DNA of 64,000 nucleotides from Bacillus safensis (GCA_030159235.1 BSBG01000002.1:434001-498000), one strand, 5' to 3'. Positions 18,892 through 28,088 are shown, counted from the first letter of the stretch. Program-made: numbers and translations. Notes: generated from the letters alone by a model not told the origin.

Positions 18892-20832
18892 TTATTTTTT
18901 CGCTTCTGCTACTGCATGTTTCACAAAGGCTTCGAGATCCATTGTTTCTGAATCTTGTTCCCCGTATTTTCTTACATTGACAGCGCCATTTTCTGCTTCT
19001 TGATCTCCGACGACAAGCATGTACGGAATCTTTTGCATTTGCGCTTCTCTAATTTTGTATCCGATCTTTTCATCACGGCTGTCAAGCTCTACACGAAGAC
19101 CTTCAAGCTGTAAACGTTCTTGCACTTTTTTCGCATAGTCTAAATGAACAGACGGTGAAACCGGGATGACCTGGAATTGTACAGGTGCCAGCCATGTTGG
19201 AAGAGCTCCTTTGTATTCTTCAATTAAGAAGGCAACGAAGCGTTCCATTGTAGAAACAACACCTCTATGAATCACGACTGGACGATGATGCTTTCCATCT
19301 TCTCCGATATATGTGAGATCGAAGCGCTCTGGAAGTAAGAAATCAAGCTGCACAGTAGATAATGTCTCTTCTTTTCCAAGAGCTGTCTTCACTTGCACAT
19401 CAAGCTTCGGACCATAAAATGCCGCTTCGCCTTCTGCTTCATAATAGTCATGACCAAGCTCGTCCATTGCGTCCTTCAGCATTGATTGTGCTTTATTCCA
19501 CATCGCATCGTCATCGAAATACTTCTCCGTATCTTCCGGATCACGGTAAGATAAGCGGAATGTGTAGTCATTCAAGCCAAAGTCTTGATACACTTCTTCA
19601 ATTAAACGAACTGTACGAATGAACTCGTCCTTGATTTGATCTGGACGAACAAAGATGTGTGCATCGTTTAATGTCATACCGCGAACACGCTGAAGACCGG
19701 ATAAGGCACCTGACATTTCATAGCGGTGCATTGTACCAAGCTCTGCAATACGAATTGGCAATTCACGATAGCTATGCGGCTCGTTTTTGTAAATCATCAT
19801 ATGGTGCGGACAGTTCATCGGACGAAGAACAAGATCTTCGTTGTCCATTTCCATCACTGGGAACATGTCTTCCTGATAATGCGCCCAGTGTCCTGATGTT
19901 TTATACAATTCGACATTCGCAAGAACTGGTGTGTACACATGCTCATAGCCAAGACGCACTTCTTTATCGACAATGTAACGCTCAATGACGCGGCGGATCG
20001 TTGCGCCTTTTGGCAGCCAAAGCGGAAGACCTTGACCTACCTTTTGAGAATTCGCAAACAGCTTCAGCTCTTTTCCTAGTTTACGGTGATCGCGTTCTTT
20101 CGCTTCTTCGAGCAGACGTAAATGCTCATTTAAATCTTCTTTGTTGAAGAAAGCTGTTCCGTAAATACGCTGAAGCATTTGGTTGTTACTGTCGCCTCTC
20201 CAATATGCACCTGCAAGGCTTAACAGTTTAAACTCTTTGATTTTTCCTGTAGACGGCAAGTGAATTCCGCGGCAGAGGTCAAAGAATTCACCCTGCTCAT
20301 AAATGGTGACAGCTTCACCTTCTGGGATCGCCTCTAACAGCTCAAGCTTCAATTCATCACCAATGGCTTCAAAGCGCTTTTTCGCTTCTTCTCTTGATAC
20401 TTCAATGCGCTCAATCGGCAAATTGCTGTTAATGATTTTTTTCATTTCTTTTTCAATCTTTGGTAAGTCTTCAGGTGTGATGGCAACATCGATGTCCACA
20501 TCGTAATAAAAGCCATTTTCAATCACAGGACCTACCCCAAATTGGACGTGATGCTCTTTTCCATACAGGCGTTTGATCGCCTGTGCTAGTAAATGGGCTG
20601 TGCTGTGGCGCATAATGTCGAGTGCTTCTTCACTTTTATCTGTGATGATCTCGATTGTTCCACTTTCTAATAGCGGCGTACGCAGATCTATTTCTTTGCC
20701 GTTCAATTTACCGGCAAGTGCTTTTTTCTTTAGGCCCGGGCTAATTGATGCCGCGATGTCTTCTGTTGTTGCTGTTTTGTCAAACTCCTTGACTGCTCCA
20801 TCTGGAAATGTAAGTTGAATTTGTTCTGACAT
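18892..20832 (-). CDS. thrS: Threonyl-tRNA synthetase
   Basis: 646 residues (B. subtilis ThrS 643). Domains in order: N-terminal TGS (1-63), the SAD editing domain (about 65-240, with [12 protein letters not shown] giving the HxxxH metal motif and the [10 protein letters not shown] stretch), the class II catalytic core (about 245-540, with RPMNCPHHM containing the zinc Cys and [19 protein letters not shown]) and the anticodon domain ([14 protein letters not shown] to the end). Charges tRNA-Thr. The ATG at 20832 follows AAAAGGAG. Controlled by its own T-box leader. Confidence 0.97.
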   Translation of the reverse strand: MSEQIQLTFPDGAVKEFDKTATTEDIAASISPGLKKKALAGKLNGKEIDLRTPLLESGTIEIITDKSEEALDIMRHSTAHLLAQAIKRLYGKEHHVQFGVGPVIENGFYYDVDIDVAITPEDLPKIEKEMKKIINSNLPIERIEVSREEAKKRFEAIGDELKLELLEAIPEGEAVTIYEQGEFFDLCRGIHLPSTGKIKEFKLLSLAGAYWRGDSNNQMLQRIYGTAFFNKEDLNEHLRLLEEAKERDHRKLGKELKLFANSQKVGQGLPLWLPKGATIRRVIERYIVDKEVRLGYEHVYTPVLANVELYKTSGHWAHYQEDMFPVMEMDNEDLVLRPMNCPHHMMIYKNEPHSYRELPIRIAELGTMHRYEMSGALSGLQRVRGMTLNDAHIFVRPDQIKDEFIRTVRLIEEVYQDFGLNDYTFRLSYRDPEDTEKYFDDDAMWNKAQSMLKDAMDELGHDYYEAEGEAAFYGPKLDVQVKTALGKEETLSTVQLDFLLPERFDLTYIGEDGKHHRPVVIHRGVVSTMERFVAFLIEEYKGALPTWLAPVQFQVIPVSPSVHLDYAKKVQERLQLEGLRVELDSRDEKIGYKIREAQMQKIPYMLVVGDQEAENGAVNVRKYGEQDSETMDLEAFVKHAVAEAKK

Positions 20833-20859
20833 CTCTGGTCACTCCTTTTTTTGGCAATA

Positions 20860-21137
20860 TAAAAACCCCGCCCCCTGGAAAGGGACGAGGTTGAATAAAC
20901 GGAATCGTGGTTCCACCCTTTTTCCCGTATTTGCACCTTGCTTTTTCATAAGCAAATACGGCTTGTGTTTCGATAACGGGAATTCCCGTCAGCCATTACT
21001 AAAAAGTTCACAGCTGATGTTCAAAGGTGGTAAAGCAAATGGTCCTCTGCTAGGAAGCTTTCAGCCGCGGCTTCCCTCTCTTTAAGCGGGTGTTCATTCG
21101 TTCATGTCCTTATCAATACGGTCTTTGTATGCAGTTA
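20860..21137 (-). ncRNA. T-box leader controlling thrS (Thr specifier)
   Basis: Fills the 336-bp gap between thrS and ytxC. T-box sequence AAGGGTGGAACCACG lies at 20906-20920 (minus strand), then a terminator at 20860-20893 (CCTCGTCCC / GGGGGCGGGG-type stem and TTTTT). Upstream, TTTACCACCTTTG offers ACC (Thr) as specifier at about 21029-21031. Classic tRNA-sensing attenuation; specifier choice is by eye. Confidence 0.92.
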
Positions 21138-21143
21138 CACCGT

Positions 21144-21172
21144 ATTATAAAACGTTTTTTCATGAAAATCAA
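21144..21172 (-). promoter_or_regulatory. Sigma-A promoter of thrS
   Basis: Minus-strand TTGATT (21167-21172), 17-bp spacer, TATAAT (21144-21149). The -35 overlaps the end of ytxC. Confidence 0.85.
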
Positions 21173-22038
21173 GAAAGCTTTTCACTTTTCTTGTCGAAAT
21201 GGTCATGTACAAATTGAACATTCTGCTCTTGGAAAGAATGAGGCGGAAACACCTCGACTCTTTCTTGAAAAATATTTTGAATGGTTTGCACCATCGAGTG
21301 ACCCGTATCATTTGTAAATAGGTCAATCTTTTGCGGTGCAATGGATACAAGCGGTGCAATCAGCTGCGAATCAATATACATTGGATGCTCTCTTACAAAC
21401 TGTCTGTCTATGTATTGTTTTTGATCACGCTCAGAAGCGTAGCGAAATTCCCAAATCACCAGGCGGTCCTGATGCACAACATGTACTTTTTCAAGCTTAG
21501 CCTCTCTTGCCATCACATAGTCTCGAAGGGATTGAATGAAGTTTTGATATTCTTGTTCCATTTTGTATTCTTCAATGGACACTTCAACATAGTTCTTCAG
21601 CCTTCGGTCATACTCTGACAGCCTAAATGTCATAAACGAACCAATTGAGAATATCCCTTGCTGTAAAGAAATTGTCTCAAGCTCCTTTTTTAACAGGGCT
21701 TCTCTTGACGGGTCTTGATGAATGCCGGGAATATCATCTAAGTCCCCGTTCATAATGCTGTGGGCAATTGAAAGAATTTGGTGCTGTTCTTCAGGATCTT
21801 TAAATAAATAGGTGTTTTCAAGGATGCTGCGCATTCGCTCATTTTCTTTGCATTCCAAAAAAAAGTGAACCAGTAATGGCCGCACAATGTGCTCAAGTGC
21901 TTCTTCTGATTCCTTCGCCTCTATGAGAAGCCGGTCTTTCCCTTGTTGAATTGACATGTGATGCCGACTGTCCAAGTGTTCAGCAAGATGTAAAAAAGCG
22001 GCGGTATCATATTCATCTTCAAAGATTATTTCAAGCAT
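21169..22038 (-). CDS. ytxC: Putative sporulation protein YtxC
   Basis: 289 residues from the ATG at 22038 (MLEIIFEDEYD), behind AGGGGGG; seven codons open upstream carry no better site. It matches the YtxC family, named as putative sporulation protein because it is confined to endospore formers. No catalytic motif, no signal peptide and no membrane helix: an acidic, mostly helical cytosolic protein with a VEVSIEEYKMEQEYQNF-like coiled region near 145-165. Its tail and a hairpin (CAAGAAAAG / CTTTCTTG) overlap the thrS promoter. Confidence 0.82.
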   Translation of the reverse strand: MLEIIFEDEYDTAAFLHLAEHLDSRHHMSIQQGKDRLLIEAKESEEALEHIVRPLLVHFFLECKENERMRSILENTYLFKDPEEQHQILSIAHSIMNGDLDDIPGIHQDPSREALLKKELETISLQQGIFSIGSFMTFRLSEYDRRLKNYVEVSIEEYKMEQEYQNFIQSLRDYVMAREAKLEKVHVVHQDRLVIWEFRYASERDQKQYIDRQFVREHPMYIDSQLIAPLVSIAPQKIDLFTNDTGHSMVQTIQNIFQERVEVFPPHSFQEQNVQFVHDHFDKKSEKLS

Positions 22039-22084
22039 GTTTGTCCCCCCTAACGACATCTGTTACATATATATGGGGAGAACA

Positions 22085-22119
22085 TAAAAAATAGACGCCT
22101 AAAATAAATCAGGCATCTT
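22085..22119 (-). terminator. Terminator of dnaB-dnaI-ytxB
   Basis: Stem AGATGCCT / AGGCGTCT with T-rich tail TATTTTTTATG on the minus strand; the stem includes the end of ytxB. Confidence 0.75.
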
Positions 22120-22737
22120 TCTTTTTAAAATGAGTGGAACGGAAATAAAGATCAGATAAATCAAACAAACAACCGCTAAGGCAGCATAATTGCCGCTGAC
22201 AAAGCTTGAGCCGAGAACATTTAACGCAACTGTACCCGGTATTAAGCCTAAAAAGGTGGCTGCCACAAATGCACGGTAGTTTGCACGTGAAGCGGCTGCC
22301 GCATAGCTGACAAAATCAAAATGAATCGGTGCAATACGCAATAATAAAATATAAAGAAATCCATGCTCCTGAATGCGGGACGTCACCGCTTTCAGCTTCC
22401 GGCTGTTTGATTCCATTTCCTTCTTTTTTGCACGTAAGGTTGAAGCAATCAGGAAGGAGCCTGTTGCCCCAGCTGTAGCACCCACAAGGGCATAAATCGT
22501 CCCAAGGACACTGCCGAAGGCCAAACCTGCAGCCAGTGAAAAGACCGTAATAGGGACGAGAACAAACGGGCGAAAAAGAGATAAGAATAGAAAAACAAAG
22601 GGAGCCAGCATCCCAAATTGAAGCACCCAATTCTTCACATCTTTCGGCGCCAGCTGAAGATGCTGTTTATTCAACCACCACAGCGTAGCAGCAAGAACGC
22701 CAATCCCGAGAATAAGAAGCCATTTTCTTTTGTTCAT
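22099..22737 (-). CDS. ytxB: TVP38/TMEM64 (SNARE-associated/DedA-like) membrane protein YtxB
   Basis: 212 residues. Start ATG 22737 (MNKRKWLLIL) has GGAGGAG eight bases ahead; the open frame extends nine codons further without a site. About five to six membrane helices, with the VTT-domain signature: FRPFVLVPITVFSLAAGLAFG and GFLYILLLRIAPIHFDFVSYAAAASRANYRAFVAATFLGLIPG. The family probably handles lipid scrambling or carrier recycling at the membrane; substrate unknown. It follows dnaI after 33 bp and probably ends that operon. Confidence 0.85.
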   Translation of the reverse strand: MNKRKWLLILGIGVLAATLWWLNKQHLQLAPKDVKNWVLQFGMLAPFVFLFLSLFRPFVLVPITVFSLAAGLAFGSVLGTIYALVGATAGATGSFLIASTLRAKKKEMESNSRKLKAVTSRIQEHGFLYILLLRIAPIHFDFVSYAAAASRANYRAFVAATFLGLIPGTVALNVLGSSFVSGNYAALAVVCLIYLIFISVPLILKRKMPDLF

Positions 22738-22770
22738 TTCATTTGCTCCTCCTTCTGGTGACATACGCTT

Positions 22771-23700
22771 TTATAAATGACGGCGGTTTTCTCCTTCAAG
22801 CAAGACTGACTCTGCTAAATAAAGAATCCGTTCCATTAAACGAGCAGCTTTGACCTCTTCTTTTTCCCCGCGCTGTGAGTACGTAAAGTGATGCTTCAGC
22901 TCACTTGGTGAGAAATTAGAAGAGAAGAAAGTCGGCAGCTGCTCTGCCATACGGTATTGCAAGATCGTTCCAAGCAGTTCATCCCGCACCCAGCTTGTCA
23001 TCGATTCTGCCCCAATATCATCTAGCATTAGAATAGGGGTGGATTTGACCATATTCAGCTTGTCTTCTAATGTATGATCGGCTAACGAATTTTTTAACTC
23101 TCTCACAAATTCAGGCACGTAAACAAGGAGAGATGGATATTCTTTCTCCGCTAGCTGCTGCGCAATAGCTGCCAGTATATACGTTTTTCCTACTCCAAAC
23201 TTTCCGTGTAAATACAAGCCTTTTCCTTTTCCAGTCTCATCATAGCTTTGCAAGAATTGACCTACTTTTTGAATAACCTCTTGTCTTCCCACAACGTTCA
23301 AATCAGCGAACGTCGCTTGAAGGACATTTTGCGGAATATACATGCTTTTCATCAGCTCTTGCTGTTTTTTCTGTCTATCGAGCCGTAGCTTGACTGGACA
23401 TGGGGAGTATTCAATATCAATATTATGACCTTTGATCACAAGCTTCGGGTGATACCCATCTAAAATGGCATTAATGTTCTCGTCATCTAAGCAATAAGAG
23501 CAGCCCTTCGACTGCTGCACATATTCAAAGAGCCGGTTCAAGCTGCGATTGATCATGTCTTCATGTATCTCTTCTTGATGCTTCTGTAAAAAGGCCTTCA
23601 CATTTTCATCAGATAACACACTCTCTTTAATCTGATTGTATCTCACACGAAAATCTACTCGTCCTTTTAGCTGTTCAAATGAACGACCGATCGGTTTCAT
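22771..23700 (-). CDS. dnaI: Primosomal protein DnaI (helicase loader)
   Basis: 309 residues (B. subtilis DnaI 311). An AAA+ ATPase that loads the replicative helicase at oriC and at restart sites. The N-terminal ~130 residues bind helicase and carry the Zn-binding Cys pair CSYC with a downstream His (GYHPK). The AAA+ domain shows Walker A GKFGVGKTY near 165-173, Walker B MLDDIG and the sensor residues around FFSSNFSPSEL. Sixteen bp behind dnaB, in the primosome operon. Confidence 0.95.
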   Translation of the reverse strand: MKPIGRSFEQLKGRVDFRVRYNQIKESVLSDENVKAFLQKHQEEIHEDMINRSLNRLFEYVQQSKGCSYCLDDENINAILDGYHPKLVIKGHNIDIEYSPCPVKLRLDRQKKQQELMKSMYIPQNVLQATFADLNVVGRQEVIQKVGQFLQSYDETGKGKGLYLHGKFGVGKTYILAAIAQQLAEKEYPSLLVYVPEFVRELKNSLADHTLEDKLNMVKSTPILMLDDIGAESMTSWVRDELLGTILQYRMAEQLPTFFSSNFSPSELKHHFTYSQRGEKEEVKAARLMERILYLAESVLLEGENRRHL

Positions 23701-23716
23701 CCCATCTCACCTCATC

Positions 23717-25141
23717 TTAATGTGCATTGTACTTTTTCATATTTTTAAACTGATCTAACAGTTTTTCTTTTTCTCGTTCGAGGTCTTCTGTAGACAGACT
23801 GTCCGTTTGTTCTTTTGCCGGCTGTTCTTTCGTTTCGTTTTCTTTCATCCAGTCAGGCAGTTTTTCTTCGCGGACGACTTTTCCTGATCCATATGTGCTG
23901 CGCTGCTTTTTCTGCTGCGCCCACTCTGTCATTTGTCTGTTCTCTTCTTTGGCAATTTTCATGGCCGCAGCTACAGTCTTGATTTTCTTTCTCACCCAAT
24001 GAGCGGCGATTTTTTGCATATAAGTTTTCGACAGCTTCATATCTGTTTTCAGTAATGTATAGTAGATCAGAACATTCATAACACCTGGCTCCAGCTGCTG
24101 CTCGATCATGATATCTTCGACAATTCTTAAGTCGGCATATGTTGGCTCAATGCCGTCTGCCATATCTTTTAGCAGCTCTCTAGGCGAAATATGATCAAGC
24201 TTTTCAATCAATTTTGCATCTGGAGTATCTGCCGCAGGCGTCTTGGATGCATCTTGACGCAAGTGTCTTGGCTGTTTTTGATCAATCAGCTTCGGCTGTT
24301 CGCCTCTGTATTCAATTTGATACCAGTCTCTTGCTGCTTTTCTCAGCTCTTCTGTTGAGATCATTTGATCCGAACCGCAGGCACCTGCTACAATATTTTG
24401 CATTTGAAGCGGGGTGATGCCGTATACAACAGCTAACTTCTTAATCGTTTCTTTTACTTGCTTGGTCAAAGCCTTTCTTGGAATCATCATGTCAGACATA
24501 CCCGCTAACAATAGATCAAAATCAAAGGATTCGTCTGAAAGCAGTGCCGGCTGACTCGATCCAATGGTCACATATTCATAGCCTTGATCAAGCGATGTCG
24601 CCTGATGAATTTCTTCTGTCATCTTGCGTTCGCCTGGCTGCAAAACGTGAAAGACTTCTTCAAATGACCGTGAAATGTTCTTTGCTTCTACAGGAACACC
24701 AGGATAAGAGAAATAATCACGAAGCTGCATGTATTTTGCTTTTTCTACACGATGGTATAGCAGGACATTCAGCATACCATCTTGGAAGAACTCATTCGGC
24801 CTTAGCGGCGGCACAAGCTCATATGTAAACAGTCTGCCCTCTTCCGTTTCCTGTTCATATGTGCGGAGTAAGCCGATCGCTTCAAGCTTTAAGCGTTCCT
24901 CAAAAATATCATTTAAATTTGTCTGCAGCATGACCATGAGCTGCCGATGAGGTGCAGGTTTACCCCACATACGATTTTGTTCCAGCTCTCCCCATAGCGT
25001 CATGTATAAGCTGAAAGCGGACATGCCGATAAGTGGCTGATATAAAAGAGTGATGAGCTGTCTATCGATGTCACCGAGCAATGAAGCGCTTTTGACGACA
25101 TACGGATCGACGGCTAGCACTTCCTTCCAATGCTCTGTCAT
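23717..25141 (-). CDS. dnaB: Replication initiation and membrane attachment protein DnaB
   Basis: 474 residues from the ATG at 25141 (MTEHWKEVLAVDPYVVK), eight bases after GGGAGG; B. subtilis DnaB has 472. The 18 extra open codons upstream are not family-like. This is the Firmicute DnaB primosome protein, not the replicative helicase. Two DnaB/DnaD-type modules: DDBH1 in the N-terminal half (PLIGMSAFSLYMTLWGEL) and DDBH2 near 310-400 (ISPRELLKDMADGIEPTYADLRIVEDI). The Glu/Lys-rich tail is typical. Works with DnaD and DnaI to load helicase. Confidence 0.94.
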   Translation of the reverse strand: MTEHWKEVLAVDPYVVKSASLLGDIDRQLITLLYQPLIGMSAFSLYMTLWGELEQNRMWGKPAPHRQLMVMLQTNLNDIFEERLKLEAIGLLRTYEQETEEGRLFTYELVPPLRPNEFFQDGMLNVLLYHRVEKAKYMQLRDYFSYPGVPVEAKNISRSFEEVFHVLQPGERKMTEEIHQATSLDQGYEYVTIGSSQPALLSDESFDFDLLLAGMSDMMIPRKALTKQVKETIKKLAVVYGITPLQMQNIVAGACGSDQMISTEELRKAARDWYQIEYRGEQPKLIDQKQPRHLRQDASKTPAADTPDAKLIEKLDHISPRELLKDMADGIEPTYADLRIVEDIMIEQQLEPGVMNVLIYYTLLKTDMKLSKTYMQKIAAHWVRKKIKTVAAAMKIAKEENRQMTEWAQQKKQRSTYGSGKVVREEKLPDWMKENETKEQPAKEQTDSLSTEDLEREKEKLLDQFKNMKKYNAH

Positions 25142-25210
25142 ATGCTGATCCTCCCCATGAATTGCGATTGTTTCCATTGTACACTCTTTTTGCATTTTAC
25201 GCTTTACGCA

Positions 25211-25245
25211 GGAAAAAGAGCATGAAGAATCTTCAGCTCTTTTTA
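25211..25245 (-). terminator. Long hairpin terminator after nrdR
   Basis: Near-perfect palindrome: AAAAAGAGC and GCTCTTTTT flank TGAAGA / TCTTCA. It follows the nrdR stop, so nrdR and dnaB seem to be separately ended units. Confidence 0.88.
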
Positions 25246-25701
25246 GCGTTCTTTCTTTAATAAGTCTTTCAATTCATCAATAAAGACATTGATGTCTTTA
25301 AACTGCCGATAAACCGAGGCAAACCTGACGTAAGATACTTCATCAATTTTCGCCAGCTCGTCCATCACCATTTCACCTACAAGCTCACTTTTCACTTCTG
25401 ACATGCCTTGATTACGTAGCTCTTTTTCAATATTAAAGCAGACATCCTCCAGCTGCTTTAAAGCGACCGGACGCTTTTCACACGCTTTGATGAGTCCTCT
25501 CAGCATCTTTTCCCGGCTGAATTCTTCTCGAATCCCTTCTTTTTTCACAACAATTAGCGGTAGTTCTTCTAATTTTTCAAACGTCGTAAAGCGATATTGG
25601 CAGCTTTCGCACTCTCTTCTGCGACGGATGGATTTCCCTTCATCTACTGGTCTTGAATCAAGCACCCTTGTGCCAAGGTGCTGACATGTGGGACATTTCA
25701 T
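25243..25701 (-). CDS. nrdR: Transcriptional repressor NrdR
   Basis: 152 residues, standard NrdR length. An N-terminal zinc ribbon uses Cys3, Cys6, Cys31 and Cys34 (MKCPTC and CESC) and is followed by basic residues RRRR for DNA contact. The ATP-cone domain (about 49-139, [18 protein letters not shown]) binds ATP or dATP. NrdR represses ribonucleotide reductase genes when dATP is high. The family's NrdR boxes would be at nrd genes outside this window. Four bp behind the uncharacterised gene at 25706. Confidence 0.96.
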   Translation of the reverse strand: MKCPTCQHLGTRVLDSRPVDEGKSIRRRRECESCQYRFTTFEKLEELPLIVVKKEGIREEFSREKMLRGLIKACEKRPVALKQLEDVCFNIEKELRNQGMSEVKSELVGEMVMDELAKIDEVSYVRFASVYRQFKDINVFIDELKDLLKKER

Positions 25702-25705
25702 TTCA

Positions 25706-26092
25706 TCAGCTCCGATCTATTCTTGGAAGTTGTTTGTCTAGTTCATCATAAAGGGACAGAACGGTCTTCTGACTATAGCCGAAATCTGTTGGCAGGGCCG
25801 TTTCTGTTGTCATATTAAAATCGACAGCTGTTTCAAAAGGACGAATTGAAATGACAGTCGCCACGAGAAAGGCTTTTTTCGGCAATCGTATGTTTGCGCT
25901 GATTTCACCTCGTTCTGCTGAAACAGATGTCACTTGATAGGAATCGTTTCGGGTAAGAATGGCTTCAACCGCTTGAAAAACTTTTTCATTCGTCGATTTG
26001 TCGTAATGGCTTTTCAGCTCTGACACTGGATGCTCTTCAGATGTTTCTGTATGGTTTGACATGATCCGTTTGAACTTTTGTCCTAAAGTCAT
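25706..26092 (-). CDS. Conserved cytosolic protein of unknown function between speD and nrdR
   Basis: 128 residues, no membrane helix, no signal peptide. The N-terminal part is polar and acidic ([21 protein letters not shown]); the rest looks like a small alpha/beta domain ([46 protein letters not shown]) ending [13 protein letters not shown]. I recall similar 'cytosolic protein' entries in other Bacillus next to nrdR but cannot name a function. The ATG at 26092 has AAAGGGGAT upstream. Four bp gap to nrdR implies one transcript, so a link with nrdR or replication is possible but unproven. Confidence 0.75.
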   Translation of the reverse strand: MTLGQKFKRIMSNHTETSEEHPVSELKSHYDKSTNEKVFQAVEAILTRNDSYQVTSVSAERGEISANIRLPKKAFLVATVISIRPFETAVDFNMTTETALPTDFGYSQKTVLSLYDELDKQLPRIDRS

Positions 26093-26208
26093 ATACGTAT
26101 CCCCTTTGCATAATGCCTCATCTTTATTTTATAAAAAAAACCTTTGTTTTCCTAGAACAAAAGTATAGACAAGCTAGGGAATGTTGGATTGTGTTTGTCA
26201 AATCAATA

Positions 26209-26256
26209 TAAAAAGGAGCATAACACAAAGGCATTCAATGCTTTTGGCCAGCTCCC
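26209..26256 (-). terminator. Probable terminator of speD
   Basis: Outer stem GGAGC / GCTCC with an inner AAAGCATT / ATGCCTTT stem, then TTTTTAT on the minus strand. Confidence 0.6.
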
Positions 26257-26275
26257 ATTGCAATCTTTTTTATGT

Positions 26276-26656
26276 TTACAGTGCTTTGGCTTGTGCCTGT
26301 TTCACTTGTACAGGTCCCATGCCTCGAGGAATTTCGATGTTTTCTCTTGTTTCAGCACCTAATTCATCTCCGATATGATCTGCTGCGATATTCGGATCTA
26401 GGTCACCGCAAGTATAAACATCTATGCTCGCATAACCATGTTCAGGAAAGCTGTGAATTGTCAGATGAGATTCAGAAATAATGACAACTCCACTTACTCC
26501 TTGAGGTGCAAATTTGTGAAAAGCAACCTCTCTTACCTCAGCTCCTGATTTCAAAGCTGCATTTACAAACGTTTTTTCAATAAAATCCATGTCGTTCAGT
26601 TTATCACAGTCGCATCCCCATAGCTCGGAGATAACGTGACGTCCGATTGTTTCCAT
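26276..26656 (-). CDS. speD: S-adenosylmethionine decarboxylase proenzyme
   Basis: 126 residues from the second of two consecutive ATGs (26656), which is better spaced from AAGGGGGG and matches B. subtilis SpeD exactly in length. The proenzyme cleaves itself between Glu62 and Ser63 in [13 protein letters not shown]; Ser63 becomes the pyruvoyl cofactor. Catalytic His and Cys are present ([17 protein letters not shown]). Product decarboxylated SAM feeds spermidine synthesis. A good promoter lies about 145 bp upstream, leaving a long structured leader. Confidence 0.97.
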   Translation of the reverse strand: METIGRHVISELWGCDCDKLNDMDFIEKTFVNAALKSGAEVREVAFHKFAPQGVSGVVIISESHLTIHSFPEHGYASIDVYTCGDLDPNIAADHIGDELGAETRENIEIPRGMGPVQVKQAQAKAL

Positions 26657-26659
26657 CAT

Positions 26660-26796
26660 GGACCCCCCTTAAACAAGAATGAAAGAGTGAAGTTCTAAGC
26701 AGCCGGACCGGTCATATACCACGGGGGAAAGTTAGTCCTAAGAGGTCCTAACCCTTTAAGTATACCCGAATGAGTCTGCGAACAAGAAGTTCACGA
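26660..26796 (-). promoter_or_regulatory. Long structured 5' leader of speD
   Basis: About 137 nt between the promoter and ATG. It contains GTTAGGACC-TCTT-AGGACTAAC, a hairpin around 26733-26756, immediately followed by CTTTCCCCCGTGG, whose CCCCC can pair with the GGGGGG of the speD ribosome binding site about 65 nt later. That pairing would hide the site. Also a second TATACT near 26758. Regulatory role is inference; no ligand is implied by the sequence. Confidence 0.45.
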
Positions 26797-26801
26797 AAAA
26801 T

Positions 26802-26830
26802 AGTATACTTTGTTTAGACCCATTTTGCAA
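26802..26830 (-). promoter_or_regulatory. Sigma-A promoter of speD
   Basis: Minus-strand TTGCAA (26825-26830), 17-bp spacer, TATACT (26802-26807). Confidence 0.82.
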
Positions 26831-26890
26831 GCTGTGTTTTTAGTGGGATTTTCTCTCATTTCTTGAAAAGGGACGTTCGTCTTCTTCATT

Positions 26891-27913
26891 TCAAACAGCA
26901 GAAAGCTCTTTCATCTGTGAGCCGACAAACTTCACAAGATCAACCACCCTGCATGAATAACCCCATTCGTTGTCATACCATGCCAGAACCTTCACCTTTC
27001 TATCTTCCATCACCATCGTTGTCAGTCCATCAACGACTGCTGAATAAGGGTTCGTGTTAAAGTCTGTAGAGACAAGCGGCTCATCTGTGTAATCTAAAAT
27101 ACCAGCAAGAGATGTTTGTGAAGCATTCGAGAAGGCTGCATTTACTTCTTCTGCTGTCACATCTTTTTTCAAGTCAACAACAAGATCCACCATCGACACA
27201 TTGGAAACTGGCACACGTAGTGCAAGCCCATGCAATTTCCCTTTCATGTGCGGAAGCACTAAAGAAAGCGCTTTAGCCGCACCTGTCGTTGTTGGAATAA
27301 TGGATTGAGCACATGCTCTTGCTCGGCGCAGATCCTTATGCGGGTTGTCGATATTTTTTTGATCATTTGTATAAGCATGTACCGTTGTCATTAAACCGTT
27401 TTCGATGCCAAATTCATCATCTAACAGTTTCACAACTGGCGCTAAACAGTTTGTTGTACAAGATGCATTTGAAATAATGACGTGCTTTTCAGGATCAAGA
27501 TCATCCTCATTGACACCCATTACAATCGTAATGTCTTCATTTTTACCTGGAGCGGTTAAGACGACCTTTTTCGCTCCGGCATCTATATGGCCCATCGCTT
27601 GATCTTTTGAATTAAATTTACCTGTTGCTTCGATCACGATATCAATCCCAAGCTCTCCCCATGGAAGCTGCTTTGGGTCTCTATTATTGAGCAAAAGCAC
27701 TCTTTTGCCATTCACAATCAACGCGTCATCTTCTGCTGTCACATCACATTCGTAACGTCCATGATTTGTGTCATATTTAATTAAATGAGCTAACGTTTCG
27801 GCAGGATAGCTTGCGTTCACCGCTACAATTTGAATTTGATCATCAAGCATTGCTTTTCTGAAGACCATGCGTCCAATTCTGCCAAACCCATTGATCGCTG
27901 CTTTTACCTTCAT
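26891..27913 (-). CDS. gapB: NADP-dependent glyceraldehyde-3-phosphate dehydrogenase GapB (gluconeogenic)
   Basis: 340 residues, as in B. subtilis GapB. Rossmann start NGFGRIGRMVFRK; catalytic Cys152 in SNASCTTNCLAP with His in the TVHAYTNDQ segment. The acidic residue that follows AVN in NAD-specific GapA is replaced here (VAVNASYP, Ala34-Ser35), consistent with NADP use and the gluconeogenic direction. Two exact CcpN-type operators upstream match the known repression of gapB on glycolytic sugars. The ATG at 27913 follows AGAGGAGTGACC. Its partner glycolytic gapA is elsewhere. Confidence 0.95.
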   Translation of the reverse strand: MKVKAAINGFGRIGRMVFRKAMLDDQIQIVAVNASYPAETLAHLIKYDTNHGRYECDVTAEDDALIVNGKRVLLLNNRDPKQLPWGELGIDIVIEATGKFNSKDQAMGHIDAGAKKVVLTAPGKNEDITIVMGVNEDDLDPEKHVIISNASCTTNCLAPVVKLLDDEFGIENGLMTTVHAYTNDQKNIDNPHKDLRRARACAQSIIPTTTGAAKALSLVLPHMKGKLHGLALRVPVSNVSMVDLVVDLKKDVTAEEVNAAFSNASQTSLAGILDYTDEPLVSTDFNTNPYSAVVDGLTTMVMEDRKVKVLAWYDNEWGYSCRVVDLVKFVGSQMKELSAV

Positions 27914-27934
27914 GAACAGGTCACTCCTCTATTA

Positions 27935-27945
27935 TGTGTTATACT
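27935..27945 (+). promoter_or_regulatory. CcpN operator, proximal copy
   Basis: TGTGTTATACT, an exact match to the CcpN consensus TRTGHYATAYW, between the gapB start of transcription and the ribosome binding site. Inverted relative to the copy at 27968. Confidence 0.82.
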
Positions 27946-27967
27946 CAATAAATTCATTTATGAAATT

Positions 27968-27996
27968 AGTATATCACATTAGAAAGTAATTGCCAG
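27968..27996 (-). promoter_or_regulatory. gapB promoter with overlapping CcpN operator
   Basis: Minus-strand CTGGCA (27991-27996), 17-bp spacer, TATACT (27968-27973). The second exact CcpN site TGTGATATACT (27968-27978) covers the -10, so CcpN binding should block initiation. Confidence 0.8.
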
Positions 27997-28056
27997 TATA
28001 TAAACGTATATTTTCTAAAAAGGGCTGTTCTTTTCAAAGGAAATAAGAAAAAAACA

Positions 28057-28088
28057 TAAAAAAAGAAGAGTACGTGTATGTACTCTTA
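28057..28088 (-). terminator. Terminator after coaE
   Basis: Perfect eight-bp stem AAGAGTAC / GTACTCTT, then CTTTTTTTATG on the minus strand; the stem takes in the coaE stop. It probably ends the long unit carrying mutM, ytaF and coaE. Confidence 0.88.
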
